A DNA stretch of 64,000 bases from Microlunatus lacustris (lineage in GTDB: Bacteria > Actinomycetota > Actinomycetes > Propionibacteriales > Propionibacteriaceae), in NCBI GenBank assembly GCA_039527025.1, contig BAAAJN010000005.1, forward strand, positions 1 through 64,000, written 5' to 3'. Position numbers and translations under genes: made by a program. Positions within the stretch are counted from its first letter, which is position 1. Each line of letters begins with the position of its first letter. This document shows positions 49,564 through 59,872 of this stretch, one piece after another. Under the pieces are notes generated by a model. That model worked only from the letters and a program-made list of their open reading frames with translations. It searched no databases and was not told the origin of the DNA.

Positions 49564-51042
49564 GTGTCCGTTTCCACCCGTCCCGAAGCTGCCACCGACG
49601 GGACCGGACCCGCGGCCCCCGCTGGCCGGGCCCGCTGGCTCGTCCTCCTCGTGGTCGCGCTCGCGCAGCTGACCGTCGTGCTGGACGCGACCATCGTCAA
49701 CATCGCCCTGCCCGCGGCGCAGGCCGACCTCGGCATGACCGACGGCCAGCGCGGCGCGGTCGTGACCGTCTACGCCCTGGCCTTCGGTGCGCTGCTGCTG
49801 CTCGGCGGCCGGATCGCCGACTACTGGGGCCGCAAGCGCTCTTTCGTCGTCGGCATGGCCGGCTTCGCCCTGGCCTCCGCGCTCGGCGGGTTCGCCACCT
49901 CGGCCGAGATGCTGCTGGCGGCCCGCGGGCTGCAGGGCGCCTTCGCCGCCCTGCTCGCCCCCGCGGCGCTGGCCGTCCTCTCGGTCACCTTCCCCTCGGG
50001 CCGCGACCGCGTCCGTGCCTTCGCGGTCTACGGCACCATCGGTGGCGGCGGTGCGGCCGTCGGCCTGGTCCTCGGCGGTGTGCTGACCGAGTTCCTCAGC
50101 TGGCACTGGTGCCTGCTGGTCAACGTCCCCATCGCGGTGGTGGCCATCGCGGCGGCGCTCCCGCTGCTGAAGGAGAGCCGGGCCGAGGGTCACAACCGCT
50201 ACGACGTCCCCGGCGCGATCCTGGTGACCGCCGGGCTCGCCTCCCTGGTCTACGGCTTCTCCCAGGCCGAGGGCGGCTGGGGCCAGTGGGACACCGTCAC
50301 CTTCCTGGTGCTCGGCGTCGTGCTGCTGGCGGTGTTCGTCCGGGTCGAGAGCCGGACGGACCACGCGCTGCTGCCGATGCGGGTGCTGGCCAGCCGCACG
50401 CGCGGCGGGGCCTACCTGGTGTCGGTGGTGGTCGGCGCCGCTCTGATCGGCGCCCTGCTCTACCTGACCTTCCACTTCCAGATCGTCCTCGGCATGACGC
50501 CGCTGCGGGCCGGCCTCTCGTCGCTGCCGATGACCGCGGCCATCGTGGTGACGGCGCCGATCGTCTCGAAGCTGCTGGGTACCGTCGGCCCGCGCCTGCT
50601 GATGACGGCCGGGCCGCTCGTCGCGGCCTCCGGCCTGCTGGTGATGAGCCGGATCACCGTCGACGGCGCCTACGCCGTCCAGGTGCTGCCCGGCCAGCTG
50701 CTGCTGGGCGTCGGCCTGGCGCTGGTCTTCGTGCCCCTGCAGAACGTCGCGCTGCTCGGCATCGAGCCGCGCGACGCCGGGGTGGCCAGCGCCGCGGTGA
50801 CGGCGACCTCGCAGATCGGCGGATCCATCGGGACGGCCGTGTTCACCGCCGTCTACGCCGCCGTGGTCGCCGGGGCCGCCGGCGCCCAGGGCCCCGAGCT
50901 CACCGCCCTCGTCGAGGGCTACGCCTGGGTCTTCCGCGCCGCGGCCATCGGTCTGCTGGTCGCCGCCCCGGTGGCCTGGGCGACGATCCGGGTGGACCGG
51001 CGCAGCTTCGGCGCCACCGGGTCCGCCCCGCACCTCGGCTGA
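49564..51042 (+). CDS. DHA2-family (14-helix) MFS drug exporter
   Basis: A 492-residue MFS antiporter with 14 predicted helices. Motif C-type and motif A blocks are visible: LTVVLDATIVNIALPA at helix 1, GGRIADYWGRKRSFVVG (motif A) and GGGAAVGLVLGGVLTE. Family members export drugs or toxic lipids. The divergent TetR gene and operator indicate ligand-induced expression. Start GTG 49564. Confidence 0.92.
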   Translation: MSVSTRPEAATDGTGPAAPAGRARWLVLLVVALAQLTVVLDATIVNIALPAAQADLGMTDGQRGAVVTVYALAFGALLLLGGRIADYWGRKRSFVVGMAGFALASALGGFATSAEMLLAARGLQGAFAALLAPAALAVLSVTFPSGRDRVRAFAVYGTIGGGGAAVGLVLGGVLTEFLSWHWCLLVNVPIAVVAIAAALPLLKESRAEGHNRYDVPGAILVTAGLASLVYGFSQAEGGWGQWDTVTFLVLGVVLLAVFVRVESRTDHALLPMRVLASRTRGGAYLVSVVVGAALIGALLYLTFHFQIVLGMTPLRAGLSSLPMTAAIVVTAPIVSKLLGTVGPRLLMTAGPLVAASGLLVMSRITVDGAYAVQVLPGQLLLGVGLALVFVPLQNVALLGIEPRDAGVASAAVTATSQIGGSIGTAVFTAVYAAVVAGAAGAQGPELTALVEGYAWVFRAAAIGLLVAAPVAWATIRVDRRSFGATGSAPHLG

Positions 51043-51246
51043 GGCCGAGGCGTCCTACCCGACGTCGAGGTACCCCCTGCTCGGAGGTGCCTCGACGCGC
51101 AGCAGGTGCCTCGTCCCTCGGCGCCGCCGAGGTCGAGCCCGTCGCGCCGCGCTGGCATACTGGGCGGCTGCGGGGCCGCCGTCCAGCGCCTGGTTCCGCC
51201 CCCGCTCTGCACGACCCCGTACGCGACAGCAAAGGTCTGGCTCCGC

Positions 51247-52929
<1,683 letters not shown>

Positions 52930-52933
52930 GGTC

Positions 52934-53386
52934 GTGGTGAGCGACGTCCCTCCCGAGGACCTGCCCGACGCCGACCACACCACCCCGGCGGGGGTGGACG
53001 ACGCCACCGTCGACGCGCTGGGCAAGCTCAGCGAGGCGCTGGAGACCGTCGAGCGGGCCCGCGGGCACCTCTACACCTTCCACCAGCTGACGGGGGAGGC
53101 CGACATCGCGCTGCAGGGTGCGGTCGCCGCCCTCCGCGAGGCCGGGCACGCCGAGGTCGCCGAGCGGCTGGACCGCGAGCTGGTCGGGCGCAACGTGCTC
53201 GAGGGTCGCTGGACCTTCCAGGTCGTCGAGGACTACGACGACGGCTACTGGTCCCTCTTCCGCGGCCTGGAGAAGGACGCCCGTGACCGGCTCGCCGGTG
53301 GTCGGCGGCACCTGTTCGAGGCCCGGCTCAAGCAGGCCGGCCGGACGCCTGGCGAACCCGGGCACGAGGCGACCCCCGAGGACTGA
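52934..53386 (+). CDS. hypothetical protein following ettA
   Basis: Unrecognised 150-residue soluble protein, conserved-looking, with helices (KLSEALETVERARGHLYTFHQ, ADIALQGAVAALREAGHAEVAERL) and WTFQVVEDYDDGYWSLFR. It starts with GTG 4 bp after ettA (or GTG at 52937) and so is probably co-expressed. No function is assigned. Confidence 0.72.
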   Translation: MVSDVPPEDLPDADHTTPAGVDDATVDALGKLSEALETVERARGHLYTFHQLTGEADIALQGAVAALREAGHAEVAERLDRELVGRNVLEGRWTFQVVEDYDDGYWSLFRGLEKDARDRLAGGRRHLFEARLKQAGRTPGEPGHEATPED

Positions 53387-53463
53387 GCCTCACGGGGTGT
53401 TCTAGCACCTGTCGCGGGAGCGGGACCGTGCGTAGCGTTCGGCGCACCGACGAAGGAGTGGCC

Positions 53464-53922
53464 GTGACCCCGTCCGGAGACCTGACCCTGCTCGACGACC
53501 CGGTGGCCCAGGAGATGCTGGCCTCACGCGTGCCGGCCCGCCTGGCCTACAGCTGGACCGACGGGTCACCGCGCGTGGTGCCGATCTGGTTCCACTGGGA
53601 CGGCACGGCCCTCGTCATGGCGACACCGTCCCGGGCGCCCAAGCTGAAGGCGCTCCGTCAACGACCCGAGGCCGCCCTCACCATCGACACCGAGAGCTTT
53701 CCCGCCCACGTCCTCTCCGTGCGGGGACGGGTGGAGATCGAGGAGGTGGACGGGCCGCCGGCGGAGTACACAGCCGCGGCTCGGCGCTACCTGGGGGAGG
53801 AGCAGGGCCGCGCCTGGGCGGCGCAACTGGAGGGCAAGGCGATGGCGCGACTGCGGCTCGTCCCGCGGTGGGTGACGGTCCTGGACTTCCAAACCCGCTT
53901 CCCCAGCGCACTGTCGGCCTGA
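53464..53922 (+). CDS. pyridoxamine 5'-phosphate oxidase-fold (FMN/F420-binding) protein
   Basis: A 152-residue split-barrel protein. PARLAYSWTDGSPRVVPIWFHWDG and LVMATPSRAPKLKALRQRPEAALTID are the cofactor-binding strands of the PNPOx-like family. In actinobacteria such proteins often use F420 or heme; which applies here is not evident. GTG at 53464 has GAAGGAG upstream; an in-frame ATG-like start earlier is less likely. Confidence 0.85.
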   Translation: MTPSGDLTLLDDPVAQEMLASRVPARLAYSWTDGSPRVVPIWFHWDGTALVMATPSRAPKLKALRQRPEAALTIDTESFPAHVLSVRGRVEIEEVDGPPAEYTAAARRYLGEEQGRAWAAQLEGKAMARLRLVPRWVTVLDFQTRFPSALSA

Positions 53923-54033
53923 CGTCGGGACGGGCGGCAGCCCCGGCGAGGGAGGTCCATCCGGGTCTCCGGCCTGCGGAGGCCGTGGCTACAGTGGCGG
54001 CGACCCACTCGCGCTCCCTGAAGGACCACAGCC

Positions 54034-54729
54034 TTGAGCGACCTCGCACCGCGGCAGAACGTCACGTTCGACCGCAACGGCGCCACCATCAGCGGCTACC
54101 TGCAACTGCCGCCCGGAGGCAGCGGGCCCGGACTCGTCGTCATCCAGGAGTGGTGGGGGCTCGACGACCACATCGTGGCCATGGTCGACCGCTACGCCGC
54201 CGAGGGCTTCGTCACCCTCGCGCCCGACCTGTACGGCGGCCGGGTGACCCACGGCGCCGACGAGGCGGCTGAGCTCGCCGGCTCGCTGTCGGAGCCCGAG
54301 GCGGCCCGCGCGCTGGCCGGGGCCGTGGACTACCTGCTGGACCAGGACGCCGTGACCTCGGAGAAGGTCGGGGCGGTCGGCTACTGCATGGGCGGTGGCT
54401 TCGTGCTGCTGCTGGCCACCGAACGGCCCGACTCGATCGGGGCCGTGGTGCCCTACTACGGCGTCGGCCACCTGCCGGGCTCCTACGCGGCGATCAACGC
54501 ACCCGTCCAGGGCCACTACGGTGAGGCCGACGAGATGTACCCCGTCGACCAGGCGCGCGCGCAGGAGCAGCAGATCCGCGACGAGGCGGGCGTCGAGGTC
54601 GAGTACTTCTACTACCCGGCCGGCCACGCCTTCGCCAACGACGACGACCACATGGGCACCTACGACGCCGACAGCGCCGCCCTGGCCTGGCAGCGGACCC
54701 TGGAGTTCCTGCACCGCCAGCTGGGCTGA
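54034..54729 (+). CDS. dienelactone hydrolase family protein
   Basis: A 231-residue alpha/beta hydrolase with the Cys nucleophile C118 (GYCMGG), D166 (YGEADEMYP) and H198 (PAGHAF), the dienelactone hydrolase triad. It starts with TTG supported by GAAGGA 9-14 nt upstream. Role in aromatic breakdown is possible, but no other ring-cleavage genes are near. A strong hairpin follows. Confidence 0.92.
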   Translation: MSDLAPRQNVTFDRNGATISGYLQLPPGGSGPGLVVIQEWWGLDDHIVAMVDRYAAEGFVTLAPDLYGGRVTHGADEAAELAGSLSEPEAARALAGAVDYLLDQDAVTSEKVGAVGYCMGGGFVLLLATERPDSIGAVVPYYGVGHLPGSYAAINAPVQGHYGEADEMYPVDQARAQEQQIRDEAGVEVEYFYYPAGHAFANDDDHMGTYDADSAALAWQRTLEFLHRQLG

Positions 54730-54736
54730 CCCGGCA

Positions 54737-54765
54737 GGACCGACCACGTGAGCGGTGGTCGGTCC
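54737..54765. terminator. bidirectional hairpin terminator
   Basis: An 11-bp perfect stem (GGACCGACCAC, 54737-54747, and complement 54755-54765) with a 7-nt loop, between the converging hydrolase and FAD/Fe-S dehydrogenase genes. Confidence 0.85.
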
Positions 54766-54773
54766 CGCACCGC

Positions 54774-57590
54774 TCAGGGGCGGGTCAGCAGCTCCGCCAG
54801 GGTGACTGCCTGACGGCCCGCCAACTCGGCCAGCTGGGTCCGGCAGGAGAAGCCGTCGGCCAGCACCACCGCGTCCGGCCGGGCCTCGACCGCGGGCAGC
54901 AGATCGTGCTGGGCGACGAGCACCGAGACGTCGTAGTGGCCCTTCTCCGCGCCGAAGTTGCCAGCCAGTCCGCAGCAGCCGCCCACCGTGGTGACGGTCG
55001 CGCCCGAAGCCTTGAGCAGGTCGGCGTCGGCCTTCCAGCCGATCACCGAGGCGTGGTGGCAGTGCGGCTGGGCGACCAGCTCGACCCCGCTGAGGTCCGG
55101 CGGCCGCCAGCCCTGCGTGCGGGTCAGCAGCTCGGCCATGGTCAGAACGCCGGTGGCCATGTCCGCCACCCGGGGGTCGTCCGGCAGCAGCTCGGCGGCG
55201 TCGCTGCGCCAGACGGCGAGGCAGGACGGCTCGAGCCCGACGACCGGCGTGCCGGCGGCGACGTGCGGGTGCAGCACGTCGAGAGCCTGCTGCAGCTGGC
55301 GACGGGCGCCGTCGCGCTGACCGGTGCTGATCCAGGTCAGCCCGCAGCAGGCGTTGCGCTCCAGGAACTCGGGCGCGTAACCGGCCTGGGCGAGCAGCGC
55401 GACGGCCGCCTCCACCCCCTCGCCGGTGAAGCAGTCGGAGAACGAGTCGACCCAGAGGACGACCCGCTGCCCACCGGTCGCCGGCACCTCCACCCGGTCG
55501 CGGGCGGCCCGGGTGGCGAAGCGTGGCAGGGTACGTCGCTGGTCGACGCCCGCGCTCCAGCGCACCAACCGGCGGAGACCGGGAGTGGCCATGGTGGTGT
55601 TGATCAAGGTCGCGAGCGCCGCGTTGCGGGTGATCATGCGGCCCCAACGGGGTAGCCAGCCCAGCGCGTAGTGGCTGCGTGGTCTGATCTTGCCGCGGAA
55701 GGTGTGGTCGATCACCTGCGACTTGTAGGACGCCATGTCGATACCGGTGGGGCAGTCGCGCGCACATCCCTTGCAGGACAGGCAGAGGTCGAGGGCTTTG
55801 TGCACGGCGGGCGACTTCCAGCCCATCGTGATCACCTCGCCGTTGATCATCTCCTGCAGCACCCGGGCCCGGCCCCGGGTGGAGTCCTTCTCCTCCCGGG
55901 TGGCCTGGTAGGACGGGCACATCACGCCGAGACCCGGGGTGGTGTTGGCCAGGCACTTGCCCACGCCCGAGCAGTTGTGCACCTCGGTGGCGAAGTGGTC
56001 GACCTTGCCCACCAGCTGCACCGCCCGCAGGTCCGCGTCGTAGGGGCGGGGGTCGACCAGCACCCCGGGGTTCATCAGGCCGTCGGGGTCGAAGGCGGCC
56101 TTGACCTCGCCGAAGAGCCGGATGGCGTCGGCGGAGTACATGGTGGGCAGCAGCGACGACCGGGCCCGGCCGTCCCCGTGCTCGCCGGACATCGAGCCGC
56201 CGTAGCGGGCCACCAGCTCAGCGGCCTCCTGCAGGAATGCCCGGTGCACGTCGCCGCCACCGGCGGTGGTGAGCGGGAAGTCGATGCGGACGTGCACGCA
56301 GCCGTCGCCGAAATGACCGTAGGGCAGCCCGTCGAGGCCGTGGCTGCCCAGCAGGGCGTCGAAGTCGCGCAGGTAGCTGCCCAGGTGCTCGGGCGGCACG
56401 GCCGCGTCCTCCCAGCCCGGGTAGGCCGGGGCGGCCAGGCTGACGCCGGCCAGCCCGGCACCGTCCTCGCGGATCTTCCACAGCGCGAGCGCCTGCCGCG
56501 GGTCGTCGACCACGAAGCCGTCCAGCGCCTGGCCGTCACGCAGCACGAGCTCGGCCCGGGCCCGGACTTCGGCGGGGTCGTCGCCGACGACCTCCACGAA
56601 CATCCAGCCGTCGCCGCGGGGCAGCGGCGGCACCGCGGCGTCCCCGTGGGTACGCCGGACCACCTCGACGATGCGCCGGTCCAGGCCCTCGGCCGCGGTG
56701 GGCCGGTGCGGCAGGATCGCGGTCGCGGCGTCGCCGGCGTCGGCCATCGAGGCGTAGCCCAGGGCGATCATCAGCTTGTACGGGGCGTCCTCCACCAGCC
56801 GGACGGTGGCGCCGAGGATGACGCCCAGCGTCCCCTCCGTGCCGGCGAAGAAGCGGGCGACGTCGAAGCGGCGCTCGGGCAGCAGGTGCTCCAGGCTGTA
56901 GCCCGACACCTGGCGGCCGAAGCGGCCGAACTCGGTGCGGATGGTGCCGAGGTTGGCGCCCACCAGCTTCTTCAGGGCGGTCAGGCTCGCGAACGCGTCG
57001 ACGCTCTCGGTGCCGTCGAGGCGGATCCGTTCCCCGCTCCCGGTCAGCACGTCGAGGGCGACGACGTTGTCCGCCGTCCGGCCGTAGCCCAGCGCCCGCG
57101 GACCGCAGGCGTTGTTGCCGATCATCCCGCCGATGGTGCAGCGGTTGTGGGTGGAGGGGTCTGGGCCGAAGCGCAGGCCGTGCGGGGCGGCCGCGACCTG
57201 GAGCGAGGACTGCACGACGCCGGGCTCGACGGTGGCCGTCCGGGCCTCGACGTCCAGGGCGGTGATCGCGGTCAGGTGGCGGGCGGTGTCGAGCACCAGC
57301 CCGGGGCCGACGGCGTTGCCGGCGCACGAGGTGCCGGCCCCGCGGGTGGTGACGGGCATGCCGACGGTTCGGGCCGCGTCCAGCACCGCCACGGTCTCCT
57401 CGACGGTGCGGGGGTGGGCCACGGCCTGCGGGACGACCCGGTACAGGGACGCGTCGGAGGAGTAGAGCGCGCGGGTGAGCTTGGTGGAGTCCAGCGTGTG
57501 CCCGACGCCGCGGCGGCGGAGCTGCGCCCGCAGGTCACCGACCTCGGGCAGCTCGGCGACCGGGTTCGGCAGGCTCACGGCGTTCGGCAT
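54774..57590 (-). CDS. FAD-linked oxidase with Fe-S (CCG) domain, D-lactate/D-2-hydroxyglutarate dehydrogenase type
   Basis: A 938-residue single-chain fusion. FAD-binding PCMH domain at about 45-260 (RGAGTSCAGNAVGPG, GGMIGNNACGPRALGYGRT), FAD-oxidase C-terminal domain to about 540, a 4Fe-4S ferredoxin region with CLSCKGCARDCPTG, and two CCG motifs (NACCGLTWIS; GGCCGLAGNFG) at the end. YdiJ-type enzymes oxidise D-2-hydroxyglutarate or D-lactate and feed electrons to the respiratory chain. Substrate is not settled by sequence. Length is slightly below the E. coli YdiJ. Confidence 0.93.
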   Translation of the reverse strand: MPNAVSLPNPVAELPEVGDLRAQLRRRGVGHTLDSTKLTRALYSSDASLYRVVPQAVAHPRTVEETVAVLDAARTVGMPVTTRGAGTSCAGNAVGPGLVLDTARHLTAITALDVEARTATVEPGVVQSSLQVAAAPHGLRFGPDPSTHNRCTIGGMIGNNACGPRALGYGRTADNVVALDVLTGSGERIRLDGTESVDAFASLTALKKLVGANLGTIRTEFGRFGRQVSGYSLEHLLPERRFDVARFFAGTEGTLGVILGATVRLVEDAPYKLMIALGYASMADAGDAATAILPHRPTAAEGLDRRIVEVVRRTHGDAAVPPLPRGDGWMFVEVVGDDPAEVRARAELVLRDGQALDGFVVDDPRQALALWKIREDGAGLAGVSLAAPAYPGWEDAAVPPEHLGSYLRDFDALLGSHGLDGLPYGHFGDGCVHVRIDFPLTTAGGGDVHRAFLQEAAELVARYGGSMSGEHGDGRARSSLLPTMYSADAIRLFGEVKAAFDPDGLMNPGVLVDPRPYDADLRAVQLVGKVDHFATEVHNCSGVGKCLANTTPGLGVMCPSYQATREEKDSTRGRARVLQEMINGEVITMGWKSPAVHKALDLCLSCKGCARDCPTGIDMASYKSQVIDHTFRGKIRPRSHYALGWLPRWGRMITRNAALATLINTTMATPGLRRLVRWSAGVDQRRTLPRFATRAARDRVEVPATGGQRVVLWVDSFSDCFTGEGVEAAVALLAQAGYAPEFLERNACCGLTWISTGQRDGARRQLQQALDVLHPHVAAGTPVVGLEPSCLAVWRSDAAELLPDDPRVADMATGVLTMAELLTRTQGWRPPDLSGVELVAQPHCHHASVIGWKADADLLKASGATVTTVGGCCGLAGNFGAEKGHYDVSVLVAQHDLLPAVEARPDAVVLADGFSCRTQLAELAGRQAVTLAELLTRP

Positions 57591-57681
57591 GTCGTCTGCA
57601 TGCTAGTCGTCGGCGCCCAGCGGCTCCGGTCCTCGCGCCCGCGGTGGACCGCCCACGAGGGGCTTCCGCGTCAGCCCCGCG

Positions 57682-58146
57682 TCAGTCCGCGGGGACGGCC
57701 AGGACGGCGGCGAAGGCGCGGCCGATGGCCGCGTAGTCCTCGGCGGTCATGGCCTCGACGAAGTTCCGTCGGACGGCCTCGACGTGCCGGGGCGCCGCGG
57801 ACTCCAGCAGCCGGAAGCCGTCGTCGGTCAGGTGCGCCCAGACGCCCCGCCGGTCGGTCGGGCAGCTGGCCCGGTCGACCAGCCCGGCGTTCTCCATGCG
57901 GGTGATCGTGTGGGTGAGCCGGGAGCGCGACTGGTGCACCGCCTCCGCGAGCTCGGACATCCGCGCCCGGCGCTCGGGGGCCTCGGACAGCGTGACGAGG
58001 ATCTCGTACTCGCCGAGGTCGAGACCGAAGGTGCGGAGGTCCGCATCCAGCCGCTCGGCCAGCCGAGCGCTGCCCAGCAGGTAGGTGCGCCACACCTGCT
58101 GCTGTTCGGCGTCGAGCCAACGGGGAGCGGTGCTGACCTGGGACAT
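57682..58146 (-). CDS. MarR-family transcriptional regulator
   Basis: A 154-residue winged-helix regulator: YEILVTLSEAPERRARMSELAEAV, then RSRLTHTITRMENAGLVDRASCPTDRRG (recognition helix and wing) and a C-terminal dimer helix. One cysteine (SCPTDRRG) sits by the wing and could sense oxidation. TAGACT is 6 nt before the ATG. It is divergent from yceI, with two matching operators between them. Confidence 0.92.
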   Translation of the reverse strand: MSQVSTAPRWLDAEQQQVWRTYLLGSARLAERLDADLRTFGLDLGEYEILVTLSEAPERRARMSELAEAVHQSRSRLTHTITRMENAGLVDRASCPTDRRGVWAHLTDDGFRLLESAAPRHVEAVRRNFVEAMTAEDYAAIGRAFAAVLAVPAD

Positions 58147-58167
58147 GACGGGAGTCTAGCGGAAGGT

Positions 58168-58183
58168 AGTTGACGTTTCAACT
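58168..58183. promoter_or_regulatory. MarR operator candidate 1
   Basis: AGTTGA-CGTT-TCAACT, a perfect inverted repeat 22 bp upstream of the MarR start. Confidence 0.75.
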
Positions 58184-58206
58184 GTCCATCGGTAGTTTGG
58201 CGTTTA

Positions 58207-58220
58207 GTTGAATTATCAAC
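58207..58220. promoter_or_regulatory. MarR operator candidate 2
   Basis: GTTGA-ATTA-TCAAC, same half-site and spacer as operator 1, 38 bp away centre to centre, on the yceI side. Confidence 0.72.
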
Positions 58221-58268
58221 CCCGCTGCGGGCACCCCGCCTGCATCCCTTCCCTCCGAGGAGATCACC

Positions 58269-58817
58269 ATGACGCAGAAACTCATCGGCACCGGTCTGAC
58301 GGCCGGCACCTGGACCATCGACCCCAGCCACTCCACCGTCGGCTTCACCGTCCGGCACCTGATGAGCAAGGTGCGGGGCACGTTCGCCGACTTCACCGGC
58401 ACGATCGTCACGACGGAGGACCCGCTGACCAGCACCATCGAGGTCGCGATCACCAGCGCCTCCATCACCACCAACAACGAGCAGCGCGACGGCCACCTGC
58501 GCTCCACCGACTTCTTCGACGCCGACGCCGGCCAGCAGCTGGTCTTCGTCTCCACCGGGATCACCGAGACCGCCGACGGCCACCTGGTCAGCGGCGACCT
58601 CACCATCAACGGGCGCACCCGTCCGGTCGAGCTGGCCGCGGAGTTCCTGGGCGTGGCCGTCGACGCCTACGGCGTGACCCGGCTGGGAGCCGAGGCCACC
58701 ACCTCGATCAGCCGCAAGGAGTTCGGCGTGGACTTCAACGTCCCGCTCGAGGGCGGCAAGCTGCTCATCGGCGACAAGATCGACATCAGCCTCGAGATCG
58801 AGGCTGTCCGCTCCTGA
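58269..58817 (+). CDS. YceI-family lipocalin-like protein
   Basis: A 182-residue YceI protein, a polyisoprenoid-binding beta barrel. Blocks are AGTWTIDPSHSTVGFTVRHLMSKVRGTF, HLRSTDFFDAD, DLTINGRTRPVEL and GLGAEATTSISRKEFGVDFN (with small variations). No signal peptide, so it stays in the cytoplasm. GGAG upstream of the ATG. Regulated by the divergent MarR. Confidence 0.92.
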   Translation: MTQKLIGTGLTAGTWTIDPSHSTVGFTVRHLMSKVRGTFADFTGTIVTTEDPLTSTIEVAITSASITTNNEQRDGHLRSTDFFDADAGQQLVFVSTGITETADGHLVSGDLTINGRTRPVELAAEFLGVAVDAYGVTRLGAEATTSISRKEFGVDFNVPLEGGKLLIGDKIDISLEIEAVRS

Positions 58818-58849
58818 CCAGCACCGCCCGGGTCTGAGCCGCCACCGCT

Positions 58850-58933
58850 GCCTGAGCCTGTCGAGGGCCCTTCGACAGGCTCAGGGCGCGGCGCCCTTCG
58901 ACAGGCTCAGGGCGCGGTTCGACAGGCTCAGGG
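58850..58933. repeat. dispersed palindromic repeat, cluster 6 (four units)
   Basis: Unit 1 (58850-58868) and inverted unit 2 (58867-58886) form a near-perfect hairpin. Unit 3 (58893-58912) and a 5'-truncated unit 4 (58918-58933) follow in the same orientation, joined by GCGCG spacers. The end of unit 4 provides the stop codon of the first glycosyltransferase gene. Confidence 0.92.
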
Positions 58934-59872
58934 CGCGGGGAGGGTGTCGACCGCAGCCAGCACCTCTTCGACGGTGACGGCCAGCAGGGCCGGGTCCGGA
59001 TGGTCGCTGAAGGCGGCACCGCCGCGCAGCTCGGCGTGGGTGAGCGCGACGTGCGGCCCCGGCGGCGGTCCCCAGTGCTCGGGCGGGGCCGGACCGAACA
59101 GCACCACCGACGGCCGGGCGTAGGCCGAGGCCAGGTGGCCCGCCCCGGTGTCGGCGGTGACCACCAGCCGGGCGTCGGCCACGACGGCCGCGAAGTCGAG
59201 CAGCGGGAGCCGACCCGCCAGCACCGCCGCCTCGGTCAGCCCCGCCAGCTCGGCCACCCGCCGGCCCCGCTCGACGTCCCGGGCGCCACCGGTCACCACG
59301 ACGTCGGCGCCGCGCCGGTGCAGCTCGGCGGCCACCGCGCCGAACCGCTCCACGGGCCACTCCCGTGACCCGAAGGCGGCTCCGACGTGCACCACCGCCG
59401 CGCCCGCGTGCGGGCTGGGCCCTCCGGGGCGCCGGAGGGCCAGGTCCAGCGGGTCGGCCGGCATCCCGTGCGCGGTGACCAGGCCCGCCCACCGCTCCCG
59501 CTCGTGCACCTCGTCGGGGTGCTCCGGCCCGTCCCAGCCCGGCGCCCGCCAGCCGAGGAGCCGCTGGGGCCGCACCGCCTCGCAGACAGCCCGGCTCTGC
59601 GGACCGTGCCCGTGCAGGTCCACCGCCGCCTCCACCCGACCGGGCGCGATCGCCAGCGGGGCGAGCTCGGTCGTCGGCAGCAGCACGTCGACGGCGTCGG
59701 TCAGCTCAACCACCGGTTCCAGCCAGGCCGAGGTCGCCAGCACGACGCGTGCGTCGGGGCGGGCACGGCGGATCCCCCGCAGCGCCGGCACGCTGACCAG
59801 CAGGTCACCCAGTCCCAGCGCCCGCAGCACCAGCAGCTCGGGACGCCCGTCCGGCTCAGCCAGCCTGTCCAT
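58928..59872 (-). CDS. glycosyltransferase family 9 (heptosyltransferase-like), copy 1
   Basis: A 314-residue GT-B enzyme: ELLVLRALGLGDLLVSVPALRGIR (acceptor domain), HVGAAFGSREWPVERF and VVTADTGAGHLASAYARPSVVLFGP (nucleotide-sugar domain), all GT9 hallmarks. Family 9 usually adds heptose. The stop codon comes from a dispersed repeat (ending TLPAP). Its start overlaps copy 2 by 17 bp. Confidence 0.9.
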   Translation of the reverse strand: MDRLAEPDGRPELLVLRALGLGDLLVSVPALRGIRRARPDARVVLATSAWLEPVVELTDAVDVLLPTTELAPLAIAPGRVEAAVDLHGHGPQSRAVCEAVRPQRLLGWRAPGWDGPEHPDEVHERERWAGLVTAHGMPADPLDLALRRPGGPSPHAGAAVVHVGAAFGSREWPVERFGAVAAELHRRGADVVVTGGARDVERGRRVAELAGLTEAAVLAGRLPLLDFAAVVADARLVVTADTGAGHLASAYARPSVVLFGPAPPEHWGPPPGPHVALTHAELRGGAAFSDHPDPALLAVTVEEVLAAVDTLPAP

